A DNA stretch of 38,490 bases from Pseudomonadota bacterium (GTDB lineage Bacteria > Pseudomonadota > Alphaproteobacteria > Puniceispirillales > Puniceispirillaceae). The notes under the pieces were generated by a model. It was given only the letters and a program-made list of their open reading frames with translations. It was not told the DNA's origin and searched no databases. Numbering within the stretch: position 1 is the first letter of the stretch; every line of letters begins with the position of its first letter. Position numbers and translations under genes: made by a program. Location of the stretch: contig JAQCEA010000018.1 of assembly GCA_027620495.1 (NCBI GenBank), positions 1 through 38,490 of the forward strand, read 5' to 3'. Shown one piece after another: positions 17,900 to 25,552 of this stretch.

Positions 17900-18736
17900 T
17901 CAAAATGCGCCGATAAACCGGCCAATCAAATCAATTTGGTAATCCAGCATATGGCGGCCATAATGCACAGCAAGGCCCCGCCGTGCGGCATCTTGTAGCC
18001 ATTTTGTTTCGGCTGGCACCATAATGATATCGGCAATGACCGTATCTTTGGACACGTGATCAAGTGCCAGCGGCATCGCATCATCGGCATGCAACCCAAG
18101 ACTGGTGCTGTTGATGATCATATCAACACCCACCCCATCAGTTTCGGCGAAGGGCTGGGCGGTGACGTTGGTGAACCCACCATCTGTGACCAGCAGATCA
18201 ACCAACTGTTGTGCGTTGGCCAAATTGCGGTTGGCAATGGTCAATTGGCCGACCCCAGCCTCGCATAAAGCGGCGGCAATCGCCCGCGCCGCGCCGCCCG
18301 CACCGAGCATCAAAACAGTCTTTCCGGTGACCTCAAAGCCATTGCCGCGGCAGCCAGCGACAAATCCGGCCCCGTCAAAATTATCCCCATATAGACGGCC
18401 ATCAGGATCAAACCGAACCGCGTTCACCGCCCCGGTTAGCCGCGCCACTGTCCCCAAATCGTCACATAATTCGGCCATCGCCAATTTGTGCGGAATGGTC
18501 ACGGCCAGACCGCCAAAATTTGGCATGTTTTGCAAGCCCCGTATGATGCTTTCCAGCGATTCTGGCGGGGCATCAATCGGCACCATAATATGACCAAGCC
18601 CAGCCGCCGCAAATCGCGGGTTAAACACCATGGGCGCGCGCACATGCGTGACCGGATGCGCGATCACTCCAAAAACCCGGCTATTACCGTCCACCCATGG
18701 CATCGGCTGTGCGGCAGATTCATCAAGTTTTGACAT
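17900..18736 (-). CDS. Shikimate dehydrogenase-like oxidoreductase with altered substrate motif
   Basis: A 278-residue protein of the AroE/YdiB family, NADP-dependent oxidoreductases acting on shikimate or quinate. The catalytic Lys84 (VTIPHKLA), Asn105 (GAVNAV) and Asp121 (DNFDGAGF) are present, and the Rossmann loop GAGGAARAIAAAL is intact. However, the substrate-carboxylate motif that reads H-S-x-S-P in true AroE is HVRAP here (residues 31-35), so both serines are replaced, by Val32 and Ala34. This makes it a paralogue with a different substrate, or an unusual AroE. GAGGGGG is 3 bases before the ATG. It lies upstream of gcrA on the same strand with a 112-base gap. Confidence 0.85.
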   Translation of the reverse strand: MSKLDESAAQPMPWVDGNSRVFGVIAHPVTHVRAPMVFNPRFAAAGLGHIMVPIDAPPESLESIIRGLQNMPNFGGLAVTIPHKLAMAELCDDLGTVARLTGAVNAVRFDPDGRLYGDNFDGAGFVAGCRGNGFEVTGKTVLMLGAGGAARAIAAALCEAGVGQLTIANRNLANAQQLVDLLVTDGGFTNVTAQPFAETDGVGVDMIINSTSLGLHADDAMPLALDHVSKDTVIADIIMVPAETKWLQDAARRGLAVHYGRHMLDYQIDLIGRFIGAF

Positions 18737-19043
18737 AGGCCCCCTCTGGCATCATCAAGCAACAGGCGCTTTGGCGCGGCAAAACTTTATCCCAGCTTTG
18801 CCGCGATGACCAGTATGCAGATGCGGCGCCACAAATCGCCCCCGCCGCCGCATGTCGTTATGGGCCTATCCCATGCGCAAAAAATCGAAAAATAGTCACA
18901 GCAATGCCCATTTTCAGCCGTTTTTCCCGCCTATCTCTGATCATGTCACCGGCGCTTGTTAAATCCTCACCCACTGTTTTGACAAGTGCTGGTGCGCCAA
19001 AGCTGAAAAAAAATCTTATGCCGTAAAACAGAAAGATCATCAG
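18737..19043. other. Intergenic region between aroE-like and EF-hand genes
   Basis: This 307-base divergent spacer must hold both promoters. I see no tRNA, terminator or convincing small gene. A hydrophobic 60-odd-codon frame on the minus strand (18858-19058) lacks a ribosome site and family features. Confidence 0.5.
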
Positions 19044-19430
19044 ATGAAACAACAACACACCCTGTCCATTATGACCGGATTTTTGGTCGTATCAGCAGCC
19101 CTGATCACAGGCCTAGCCAGCGCCGATATGGCGACCGATCGCAAAGATAAATCAATGATGCACGCCCAAAAACTCGACACCAATGACGATGGCGCGATCA
19201 GCCTTGATGAACTTACCGCGCGCCAAGATCGCCGCTTTGCCAAGCTGGATCGCGACGAAAACGGGATTATCGAAAAGCATGAATTTAATGCCCGCCTGAT
19301 CACCATGTTTCATCGGATGGATCGTGATGGCGATGGGGTGTTGCGGGGTGATGAATTACCGGGCCATCGCTATGGTGGCAAAAAACATCAGCATGGCGAC
19401 AAACCGTCAGACCCCACCAAAAACAGCTGA
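19044..19430 (+). CDS. Secreted EF-hand calcium-binding protein
   Basis: A 128-residue protein with an N-terminal signal peptide: a short basic start, a hydrophobic core, and a probable cleavage site after GLASA near residue 27. It has three EF-hand loops: DTNDDGAISLDE, DRDENGIIEKHE and DRDGDGVLRGDE, each with acidic residues at loop positions 1, 3, 5 and 12. The C-terminal 20 residues are His/Lys-rich. It is predicted to be periplasmic and to bind calcium. Proteins of this layout are common in marine alphaproteobacteria, and their role is generally unknown. It is monocistronic by layout, convergent with msrB. The Shine-Dalgarno sequence is weak. Confidence 0.85.
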   Translation: MKQQHTLSIMTGFLVVSAALITGLASADMATDRKDKSMMHAQKLDTNDDGAISLDELTARQDRRFAKLDRDENGIIEKHEFNARLITMFHRMDRDGDGVLRGDELPGHRYGGKKHQHGDKPSDPTKNS

Positions 19431-19572
19431 CGCGTCATTAGACGCCGCCCGCATGACCTGCGCTGGCCAAGTGACTCTCCCTGAACTTGATGGGGTGTTT
19501 CGTGGCCTCCTCCAGCCATCTGCCCATGCCAGTGCAGGTCAAAGCCGCCCTTATCTGGGAGAATCTTGCCGT

Positions 19573-19968
19573 TCACTCGTCTCTTTGAAAATTAAGTGAA
19601 GCCGAATTGATGCAATAGCGAAGCCCGGTCGGTTGCGGGCCATCTGGAAACACATGGCCAAGATGCGCATCACAGGCGCTGCAATGCACCTCGGTACGCC
19701 GCATGAAAAAGCTGTTATCTTCGGTTTCTTCGATTGGCGCTTGGTCCATTGGCGCGTAAAAGCTGGGCCAGCCAGACCCGGAATCAAATTTTGTCTGCGA
19801 GTCAAACAGCGCCGCACCGCAACACACACAATGGTAAATACCGTCATCATGCCGATCATAGAGGGCACCAGAAAATGCAGGCTCGGTGCCATGTTTGCGG
19901 GTCACACGAAATTGCTCTTCGGTCAGAATTTGCCGCCATTCATCGTCAGATTTGATGATTTTTTCCAT
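19573..19968 (-). CDS. msrB: Peptide-methionine (R)-S-oxide reductase
   Basis: A 131-residue repair enzyme that reduces the R epimer of methionine sulfoxide in proteins. The structural zinc site is formed by two CxxC pairs (CVCC near residue 47 and CSAC near residue 96). The substrate loop is [10 protein letters not shown], and the catalytic cysteine is in [11 protein letters not shown]. Its ATG follows the TAA of the upstream molybdenum-hydroxylase gene with no gap, so translation is almost certainly coupled. No thiol-specific oddities are visible and length is standard. It is the last gene of a five-gene minus-strand series. Confidence 0.96.
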   Translation of the reverse strand: MEKIIKSDDEWRQILTEEQFRVTRKHGTEPAFSGALYDRHDDGIYHCVCCGAALFDSQTKFDSGSGWPSFYAPMDQAPIEETEDNSFFMRRTEVHCSACDAHLGHVFPDGPQPTGLRYCINSASLNFQRDE

Positions 19969-22287
19969 TTACCCAGCCTTTCTATCAATCTGTTTATTAT
20001 GCAAAATATCAAAAATTTTCTGTGGTGTGACCGGCATGTCAACATGCTGTATGTCAAGCGCGTCACACACCGCACCAATAACCGCTTGCGGCGCGCCAAT
20101 CGCCCCGGCCTCTCCCGACCCTTTGATTCCCAAAATATTATTTTTGCAGGGCGTGTTATGCATGTGGATGTCTAGCGGCGGGAAATGATCTGCGCGCGGC
20201 ATCGCATAATCTAGAAATGATCCAGACAGGATTTGCCCGTCATCATCATACACCACATGTTCATAAAGGGCCTGTCCCACACCTTGGGCGATCCCGCCAT
20301 GGATTTGGCCAGACAGCATCTGCGGATTAATCACCAGACCAAAATCATCAACCACGGTAAAGCGTACCAGCGCCACCGCACAGGTAGCAGGGTCAATTTC
20401 AACCTCGGCAATATGACATCCATAGGGGTAAGTCGGCCCCGCGGTTTCATAGTTATGGGCAATATTTAGTGGATGCGGCTGGCCCACCACCGCCAGCTTT
20501 GTCACCAAATGTTCCAAATCAATGGAACGGTTGGTGTTTTGCGCGATATATAAGCCATCTTCAAATCGAATCTGGTCTTCGCTTGTTTCCAAAAATTGCG
20601 CCGCATAGGGCAAGGCGGTGGTGATGATTTTTGCCGCCGCCTCGGCGGTTGCCGACCCCAAAATAGCGGTCATGCGCGCGCCGCCGGTGGTACCGCGCAA
20701 ACCACGTGCTGAATCGCCCTGCATCACCGTTATTTTATCAGCGTCATAAGACAGCCTGTCAGATAAAATTTGTGTCAAAGTGGTGCGATGTCCCTGCCCG
20801 TTACATTGTTGCGCCGCATGTAAAATCACCCGCCCATCGTCAAAAAATTCAATTTCTACGCCGGAATCAGTGCCGCCACCACATTGTTCAAGATACATGC
20901 CAAAGCCAATGCCGCGCAGCCGCCCATTTGCCAAAGCCTGCTGTTTTCGTGCGGCAAATCCAGCAACATCTGCCCGGTCCACCGCCATATCCAGCAAGGC
21001 GGGCATATCGCCAGAATCAATTGTGCCACCAACTGGCATTTTATAGGGAATTTGCGACGCTTTGATCATATTTAGCTTGCGGATTTCAACCCGGCTCTTG
21101 CCGGTGATGCTGGCAATATGATCCAGCAGACGTTCCATCAGATAATTCGCTTCGGGGCGACCAGCACCGCGATAGGCATCGACAGCTGGCGTATTGGTCA
21201 CCACACCAATCACCCGCAAGCTGGTGGCTGGAATATCATAAATTGTGGTTAATGTACGACAGCCCGACATGGTGGGGATATAGGTCGAAAAATTTGATAG
21301 CCAGGCCCCCATATTGGCGTGCGCGGTAACTTTCATCGCATGGATTCGACCATGTTCATCAATCATCGCAGAGGCTTGTGATCGGTTATCACGCCCGTGA
21401 AGATCGGCAACAAATGCTTCTGACCGATGTTGCTGCCACCGCACCAACGCCCCAAGCCGCCGGGCCGCCCATGCCAAACAGATTTGTTCAGGGTGCAGGA
21501 AAATTTTAAATCCAAAGCTGCCGCCAACATCTGGCGTGCGCACTCGCACTTTATCCAATGGCATTGACAGGGCTGTGGCAATTTGTTCGGCAATGCCAAC
21601 AGGCCCTTGTGTACCGCACCAAATATCTAAACTATCAGGGGCATCACCCGGACCAGCCAGCATTGGCCGTGTTTCAATCGAATTAATCACCACGCGGCTA
21701 TTCACCACATCAATGTCAACACGTTGCCACCCGTTTTGTTTGGCCTGTGCAAACGCCGCGTTTGCACCCATGTGATTGCCAGCATGCCAGTCAAAAACGA
21801 TATTATTTTTATAGCAATCATAAAGTTGCGGCGCACCATCTGCCATCGCCGCATAGACATCAGTCACGGCTGGCAGGGGGTCAAAAGATGCCGCGATCAA
21901 TTCAACCGCATCATCGGCTTGGGTTTGCGTGTCGGCAACAACCATCGCCACAATATCGCCAGCGTTGCGATTGATATCGCGCACCATGGCTGGTTTTGTT
22001 GTCATTGGCATTTTGCTGCCATCAAAATTTTCAATTTGAAGCTGACAATGAATCTCGCCAATTTGATCAGCGTCAAGATCTGCCTGACTTGCCACAAGCC
22101 GGACCCCCGGGGCGATTTCAGCCGCGCTGTAATCAAGGCTTTTCAATCTGGCATGTGCATAAGGCGCGCGCAAAAATGCAACCCGCAACCCAGCGCCGGG
22201 ATCCACATCATCCGTGTAACACCCACTGCCGGTGATAAACCGTCTGTCCTCTACCCGCCCGACTGACTGACCAACGCCAAATTTCAT
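19969..22287 (-). CDS. Molybdenum hydroxylase large subunit, CoxL-like form II
   Basis: A 772-residue molybdopterin-cytosine-dinucleotide-binding subunit of the xanthine oxidase/aerobic CO dehydrogenase family. The small N-terminal domain starts GQSVGRVEDRRFITGSGCYTDD. The active-site loop is AYRGAGR, the form II signature rather than AYxCSFR of true CO dehydrogenase, so CO is unlikely to be the substrate. The catalytic Glu is in GSGEAGAIGAP. The C-terminal half contains QQCNGQGHRTT. GGGAG lies 7 bases before the ATG. These enzymes normally work as heterotrimers with an FAD subunit and a 2Fe-2S subunit encoded beside them; neither is present here. The neighbours are a CDP-alcohol phosphatidyltransferase upstream and msrB directly downstream. 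The substrate is unknown. Confidence 0.9.
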   Translation of the reverse strand: MKFGVGQSVGRVEDRRFITGSGCYTDDVDPGAGLRVAFLRAPYAHARLKSLDYSAAEIAPGVRLVASQADLDADQIGEIHCQLQIENFDGSKMPMTTKPAMVRDINRNAGDIVAMVVADTQTQADDAVELIAASFDPLPAVTDVYAAMADGAPQLYDCYKNNIVFDWHAGNHMGANAAFAQAKQNGWQRVDIDVVNSRVVINSIETRPMLAGPGDAPDSLDIWCGTQGPVGIAEQIATALSMPLDKVRVRTPDVGGSFGFKIFLHPEQICLAWAARRLGALVRWQQHRSEAFVADLHGRDNRSQASAMIDEHGRIHAMKVTAHANMGAWLSNFSTYIPTMSGCRTLTTIYDIPATSLRVIGVVTNTPAVDAYRGAGRPEANYLMERLLDHIASITGKSRVEIRKLNMIKASQIPYKMPVGGTIDSGDMPALLDMAVDRADVAGFAARKQQALANGRLRGIGFGMYLEQCGGGTDSGVEIEFFDDGRVILHAAQQCNGQGHRTTLTQILSDRLSYDADKITVMQGDSARGLRGTTGGARMTAILGSATAEAAAKIITTALPYAAQFLETSEDQIRFEDGLYIAQNTNRSIDLEHLVTKLAVVGQPHPLNIAHNYETAGPTYPYGCHIAEVEIDPATCAVALVRFTVVDDFGLVINPQMLSGQIHGGIAQGVGQALYEHVVYDDDGQILSGSFLDYAMPRADHFPPLDIHMHNTPCKNNILGIKGSGEAGAIGAPQAVIGAVCDALDIQHVDMPVTPQKIFDILHNKQIDRKAG

Positions 22288-22323
22288 CCAACAACTCCCA
22301 AACAGGCAAAAACAATATCGGGC

Positions 22324-22932
22324 CTAGCGTGCGGCAAACATGCTGTGGGCCATATAAATACGTGTGCCGGTTGTCACCCAGCAGAGCAAACCAAACCCCC
22401 ATGCCAAATAGGCAAAATAATTTGGCCATAATGCCATCGCACAAAGAAGCAAAATCGTCTCAAATCCCTCGGTCAATCCGCCAAGGTAATAAAATGCCTT
22501 TTTCCCGCGAATATCCGTTTCGATATTGTGTTTCGCCGCCAAAATTGCAACGCCTAAAAAGCTGCTAGCGGTGCCCATAAAGCTGACGCATAAGAAACAA
22601 GCCGCAATCGCATGGTCTGGATTGGCAATGGCGAATGCCAACGGCATGGCGCTGTAAAATATAAAATCCACCACCAAATCAAGATAACCGCCAAAATCAG
22701 TCTGGCCAGAGGCCCGGGCAACCGCGCCATCCAGCCCATCAGCCACACGGTTCAAAATGATCATCCAAAGGCCAATAAAGGCCAGATCAACAGCAATAAA
22801 GAGAAAAGCCAGCAGACCAAAACCAGCCCCAGCAACCGTGACATGATTGGCAGTGATCCCAAAGCCAGCAAGCCAGCGGCCAATGGGGTCCAAACCGCGA
22901 TCAATCCATGGTCGAAGTTTGGCATCAAACAT
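22324..22932 (-). CDS. CDP-alcohol phosphatidyltransferase family membrane protein
   Basis: A 202-residue integral membrane enzyme that transfers a phosphatidyl or similar group from a CDP-alcohol to a second alcohol. The metal-binding motif reads DGAVAR then a 7-residue spacer, G81, Asp85 and Asp89 (DG-x2-AR-x7-G-x3-D-x3-D), one residue shorter than the textbook spacer of eight. About five or six hydrophobic segments are visible. ATG 22932 (MFDAKLRPWID) starts 2 bases past the stop of the Psd-like gene, so they are translationally coupled. Position next to a psd homologue suggests phosphatidylserine synthase, but the N-terminus does not resemble the usual PssA. The acceptor alcohol is therefore undecided. 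Confidence 0.85.
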   Translation of the reverse strand: MFDAKLRPWIDRGLDPIGRWLAGFGITANHVTVAGAGFGLLAFLFIAVDLAFIGLWMIILNRVADGLDGAVARASGQTDFGGYLDLVVDFIFYSAMPLAFAIANPDHAIAACFLCVSFMGTASSFLGVAILAAKHNIETDIRGKKAFYYLGGLTEGFETILLLCAMALWPNYFAYLAWGFGLLCWVTTGTRIYMAHSMFAAR

Positions 22933-22934
22933 TT

Positions 22935-23648
22935 TTATGCCCCGGCAGGCACGGATGATGGCAGACGTGCCAAAATTGTTTCGGCGGCAACAACATGCTG
23001 GCCAATGGCCATATCGCTGATACTGGCCGCCGGGACATAGATATCCGTCACCCCGGCAAGACGTGCCATACCGATGGGATCGGCCACCGCAAGATGTTTG
23101 CCCTCTGACAGGCGGCACACCAGCTGGCGCGCTGTTTTGGTAGCAAGCTGAACCATCACCACCTCATGGCCTTGTGCGTGGCGCAGGGTGATTTCACGTC
23201 GTTCATTCAAGCGGCGCACATCTTCCCAGCTATCTTGATGGCGGTCATGATTGGCTTGATCAATATCTGGCCAGGGCGCAAACAGCCCGGGAAACAAGCA
23301 ATTATCAATAAGATGGCCGGTTATCGGGCTGATTTGCAACTGTGTATCGGATAATTTTGTGCGGATGGTTATTCGTACAGCATCATATGACAGCGGCATA
23401 ACACCGGTATCTGCCGGACAATGTTTAATCTGGACAATACGGCCATCAACCGGGGCAACAACCACATCGTCACCCGGTGGCGGCAGGCGGTTTGGCACCC
23501 GCAATATATGCGCCAACCACATCATAACACCAAGCAGAAAACAGCCAACTGGCAAGGCCACAAAACTGACAAGGATCGTCACCGCACCAGCCACCGCCAG
23601 TACCGGCCACCCTTCAACAGCAATGTCAACATTTGTAAGACGGTTCAT
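22935..23648 (-). CDS. Phosphatidylserine decarboxylase-like protein lacking the pyruvoyl site
   Basis: A 237-residue protein with the layout of short-form phosphatidylserine decarboxylase (Psd). It has two hydrophobic N-terminal segments (about 13-48), then LRVPNRLPPP and APVDGRIV (Psd: FRDPxR and SPADGRV), with the Asp kept at 68. The His of the Psd DVHVNRSP motif is Gln103 in DTQLQISP. The Gly-Ser pair where Psd cleaves itself to form the pyruvoyl group (RFGSRVD) is replaced by Ala198-Gly199 in RLAGVTD. I checked the codons there and saw no frameshift. By family knowledge the protein should not mature or decarboxylate, so it may be a pseudoenzyme or have a new role. It is coupled to the phosphatidyltransferase gene downstream. 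The Shine-Dalgarno sequence is weak. Confidence 0.82.
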   Translation of the reverse strand: MNRLTNVDIAVEGWPVLAVAGAVTILVSFVALPVGCFLLGVMMWLAHILRVPNRLPPPGDDVVVAPVDGRIVQIKHCPADTGVMPLSYDAVRITIRTKLSDTQLQISPITGHLIDNCLFPGLFAPWPDIDQANHDRHQDSWEDVRRLNERREITLRHAQGHEVVMVQLATKTARQLVCRLSEGKHLAVADPIGMARLAGVTDIYVPAASISDMAIGQHVVAAETILARLPSSVPAGA

Positions 23649-23716
23649 TGATCACACTTTGCATGACAGATCGTGAATATCAAATCGTGCCGCCACCAAT
23701 CGACGCGGCGGCCCAC

Positions 23717-24799
23717 CTAATTTGTGGCACCAGGTTTTGGTAGCGCAAAAATCTGGTTCGGGTAAATCAGGTCAGGATTATCAATATCGCCGGTATTGTT
23801 TCGGACAATATCAATATAGCGCACACCTTTGCCAAAGCTGCGATAGGCAATCCGCCACAAGGCATCGCCCTTATTCACAACAACAAGCTGTGACCCATCC
23901 AGTCCCTTTTGCAAATCACGGGTACGTACCGGCAACAGATAGCGCGCCACTGCTTGCCCAGCATTATCAACCAGCACAAATTCAAGACGGTGGGTGTTGC
24001 GGTTCTGATCAACCTGTCCAGTCACCTGCCAACTGCCATCTGCCAAGACCAACGCGTCACCAAAAAAGGTGCCGTTTGTGCTGACCGTAACACGCACCCC
24101 ACCGCGTGATTGGCCGCCAATTGATAACTTGGTTTCGTCCTGCCAGACCAGACTGCGCGGGCCAATTTGCGCCACTGTGCTTGTTGGTGCGGCATCAGAG
24201 GTGCTTGTTTCTGTTTCATCATCCGGAGACTGCAGCAAAACCGGCATTTCTGTCTGGTTTTCAGGCAATAATGCCACCAATGGTTTGGTGGATTGGTCGG
24301 CATAAATCTCTATCGCAATACTGGTTTCAGCCATAATTGCGCCGCCATCTTTAAGTTCTGCCGCGACCGATATCAGATGCTGGCCGGGGCCAAGACGTTT
24401 TTCCAGAACAACGACCCATTCGCCATTGGCATCAGCGGTGGTTTTGCCAAGCAGGATTTTATCTTCAAACACGCTGATCACTGCCCCCGGCGGCGCACTG
24501 CCCGCCACCACCGCCGCCCCATCAGGTTTGACCCGTGCAATCTCTATGCTGAGCGTAGGTTCGGCACTTGGTTGCGTATCCAATGCGGGCGATTCAGGCG
24601 TCGCCAGATCGACTTGTGATGCGGGGGCATTGTTGTCGGCCGCGTTTGCCGGTTCATCAACTGGTTTACTTGATAGATCAATTGACTGGGTTTGTGGTGC
24701 CACTTCAGCGGTTTCATCATCACCAAAAAAAACCACACCAAGCGCCAGCGCGACAAGCACACCACCAACACCAAAGAGCATGTAGAGAATAAAGCGCAC
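23717..24799 (-). CDS. Membrane-anchored LysM protein with Ig-like repeats
   Basis: A 360-residue envelope protein. It has an N-terminal membrane segment (FILYMLFGVGGVLVALALGV), then an acidic, Ala/Pro/Thr-rich linker to about residue 80. Two similar beta-rich modules follow that resemble bacterial Ig-like domains (GAVISVFEDKILLGKTTADANGEW and a second with GTFFGDALVLADGSW). A C-terminal LysM domain (VVNKGDALWRIAYRSFGKG ... NPDLIYPNQIFALPK) should bind peptidoglycan. The start is GTG at 24799 with GGAAG 7 bases upstream. Proteins of this build are frequent in alphaproteobacteria, with no fixed function. It is the first gene of the presumed operon with the Psd-like gene, 68 bases upstream of it. 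Confidence 0.85.
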   Translation of the reverse strand: MRFILYMLFGVGGVLVALALGVVFFGDDETAEVAPQTQSIDLSSKPVDEPANAADNNAPASQVDLATPESPALDTQPSAEPTLSIEIARVKPDGAAVVAGSAPPGAVISVFEDKILLGKTTADANGEWVVVLEKRLGPGQHLISVAAELKDGGAIMAETSIAIEIYADQSTKPLVALLPENQTEMPVLLQSPDDETETSTSDAAPTSTVAQIGPRSLVWQDETKLSIGGQSRGGVRVTVSTNGTFFGDALVLADGSWQVTGQVDQNRNTHRLEFVLVDNAGQAVARYLLPVRTRDLQKGLDGSQLVVVNKGDALWRIAYRSFGKGVRYIDIVRNNTGDIDNPDLIYPNQIFALPKPGATN

Positions 24800-24912
24800 C
24801 GTCTAGCTTCCATTTTTCTGGCTTTTGAATGCTACAAACGTAATGGTAAAATAGTCCCGGTTCAATGACACAGGGTCATATTTTTAAGAATAGAGCATTT
24901 TAAGGAAAAATG

Positions 24913-25485
24913 ATGAAAAAATTATGTGTTTTTACTGGTGCCGCCACAGGCAGTGACCCAAGATTTGCTGAGGCCGCGCATCAACTGGGCCAGATATTGG
25001 CATCGCGCAATCTGGGTTTGGTATATGGTGGCGGTAAAAGCGGTCTGATGGGCAAAATTGCCGATGCCGTCATCGCATCAGATGGGCATGCCACCGGAAT
25101 CATTCCTAAATTTCTGGATAATGTGGAAATCGCGCATCGGGGGCTGACCGATCTTCATGTTATAGACACCATGCATGAACGCAAAAACATGATGTATGAT
25201 ATTGCTGATGGCTTTATCATCATGCCGGGCGGTCTTGGCACGCTTGACGAAACCATGGAAATCATCACTTGGCGGCAACTTGGCCTGCATCGCAAACCGA
25301 TCATCATCGCCAATTTATATGGCTATTGGGATCATATGCTTTTGCTGTTTCAAAACATCATTGACGAAGGCTTCATGCATCATGGCCATACTGGCCATTT
25401 TGAACATGTGAATGATATGGATGAACTTGCCGACAGGCTAGATTCATATTTTCCATCCAGCCACAGCGCCGCCAGTCAAATCTAG
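24913..25485 (+). CDS. LOG family protein (TIGR00730), cytokinin riboside 5'-monophosphate phosphoribohydrolase type
   Basis: A 190-residue Rossmann-like protein. The family motifs are GGGKSGLMGKIADAV near residue 39 and PGGLGTLDETMEIITWRQLG near residue 98 (PGGxGTxxE), with the conserved Arg in HERKNMMYD. Members hydrolyse the N-glycosidic bond of nucleoside 5'-monophosphates, releasing the base and ribose 5-phosphate. In bacteria without cytokinin signalling the natural substrate is usually unproven. Two adjacent ATGs exist (24910 and 24913); AAGGA at 24902-24906 is 6 bases from the second, which I chose. A 7-bp inverted repeat ATCTAGC / GCTAGAT overlaps the stop codon (25480-25500) but has no T-run. 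It is convergent with icd. Confidence 0.9.
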   Translation: MKKLCVFTGAATGSDPRFAEAAHQLGQILASRNLGLVYGGGKSGLMGKIADAVIASDGHATGIIPKFLDNVEIAHRGLTDLHVIDTMHERKNMMYDIADGFIIMPGGLGTLDETMEIITWRQLGLHRKPIIIANLYGYWDHMLLLFQNIIDEGFMHHGHTGHFEHVNDMDELADRLDSYFPSSHSAASQI

Positions 25486-25552
25486 CTATTCTTGCTAGAT
25501 CCAGACATCGCGAAACTCGCCGCATCAAATGCCGACCAAGGAACGATCAGCG

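Noticed and set aside
18858-19058. Minus-strand hydrophobic frame of 66 codons
   Set aside because: It starts from a GTG without a ribosome site, overlaps the EF-hand start, and looks like chance in an AT-rich spacer.
22982-23080. Frameshift as the cause of the missing Psd Gly-Ser site
   Set aside because: The frame stays open, and family-like residues (DIYVP) follow the altered site in the same frame.
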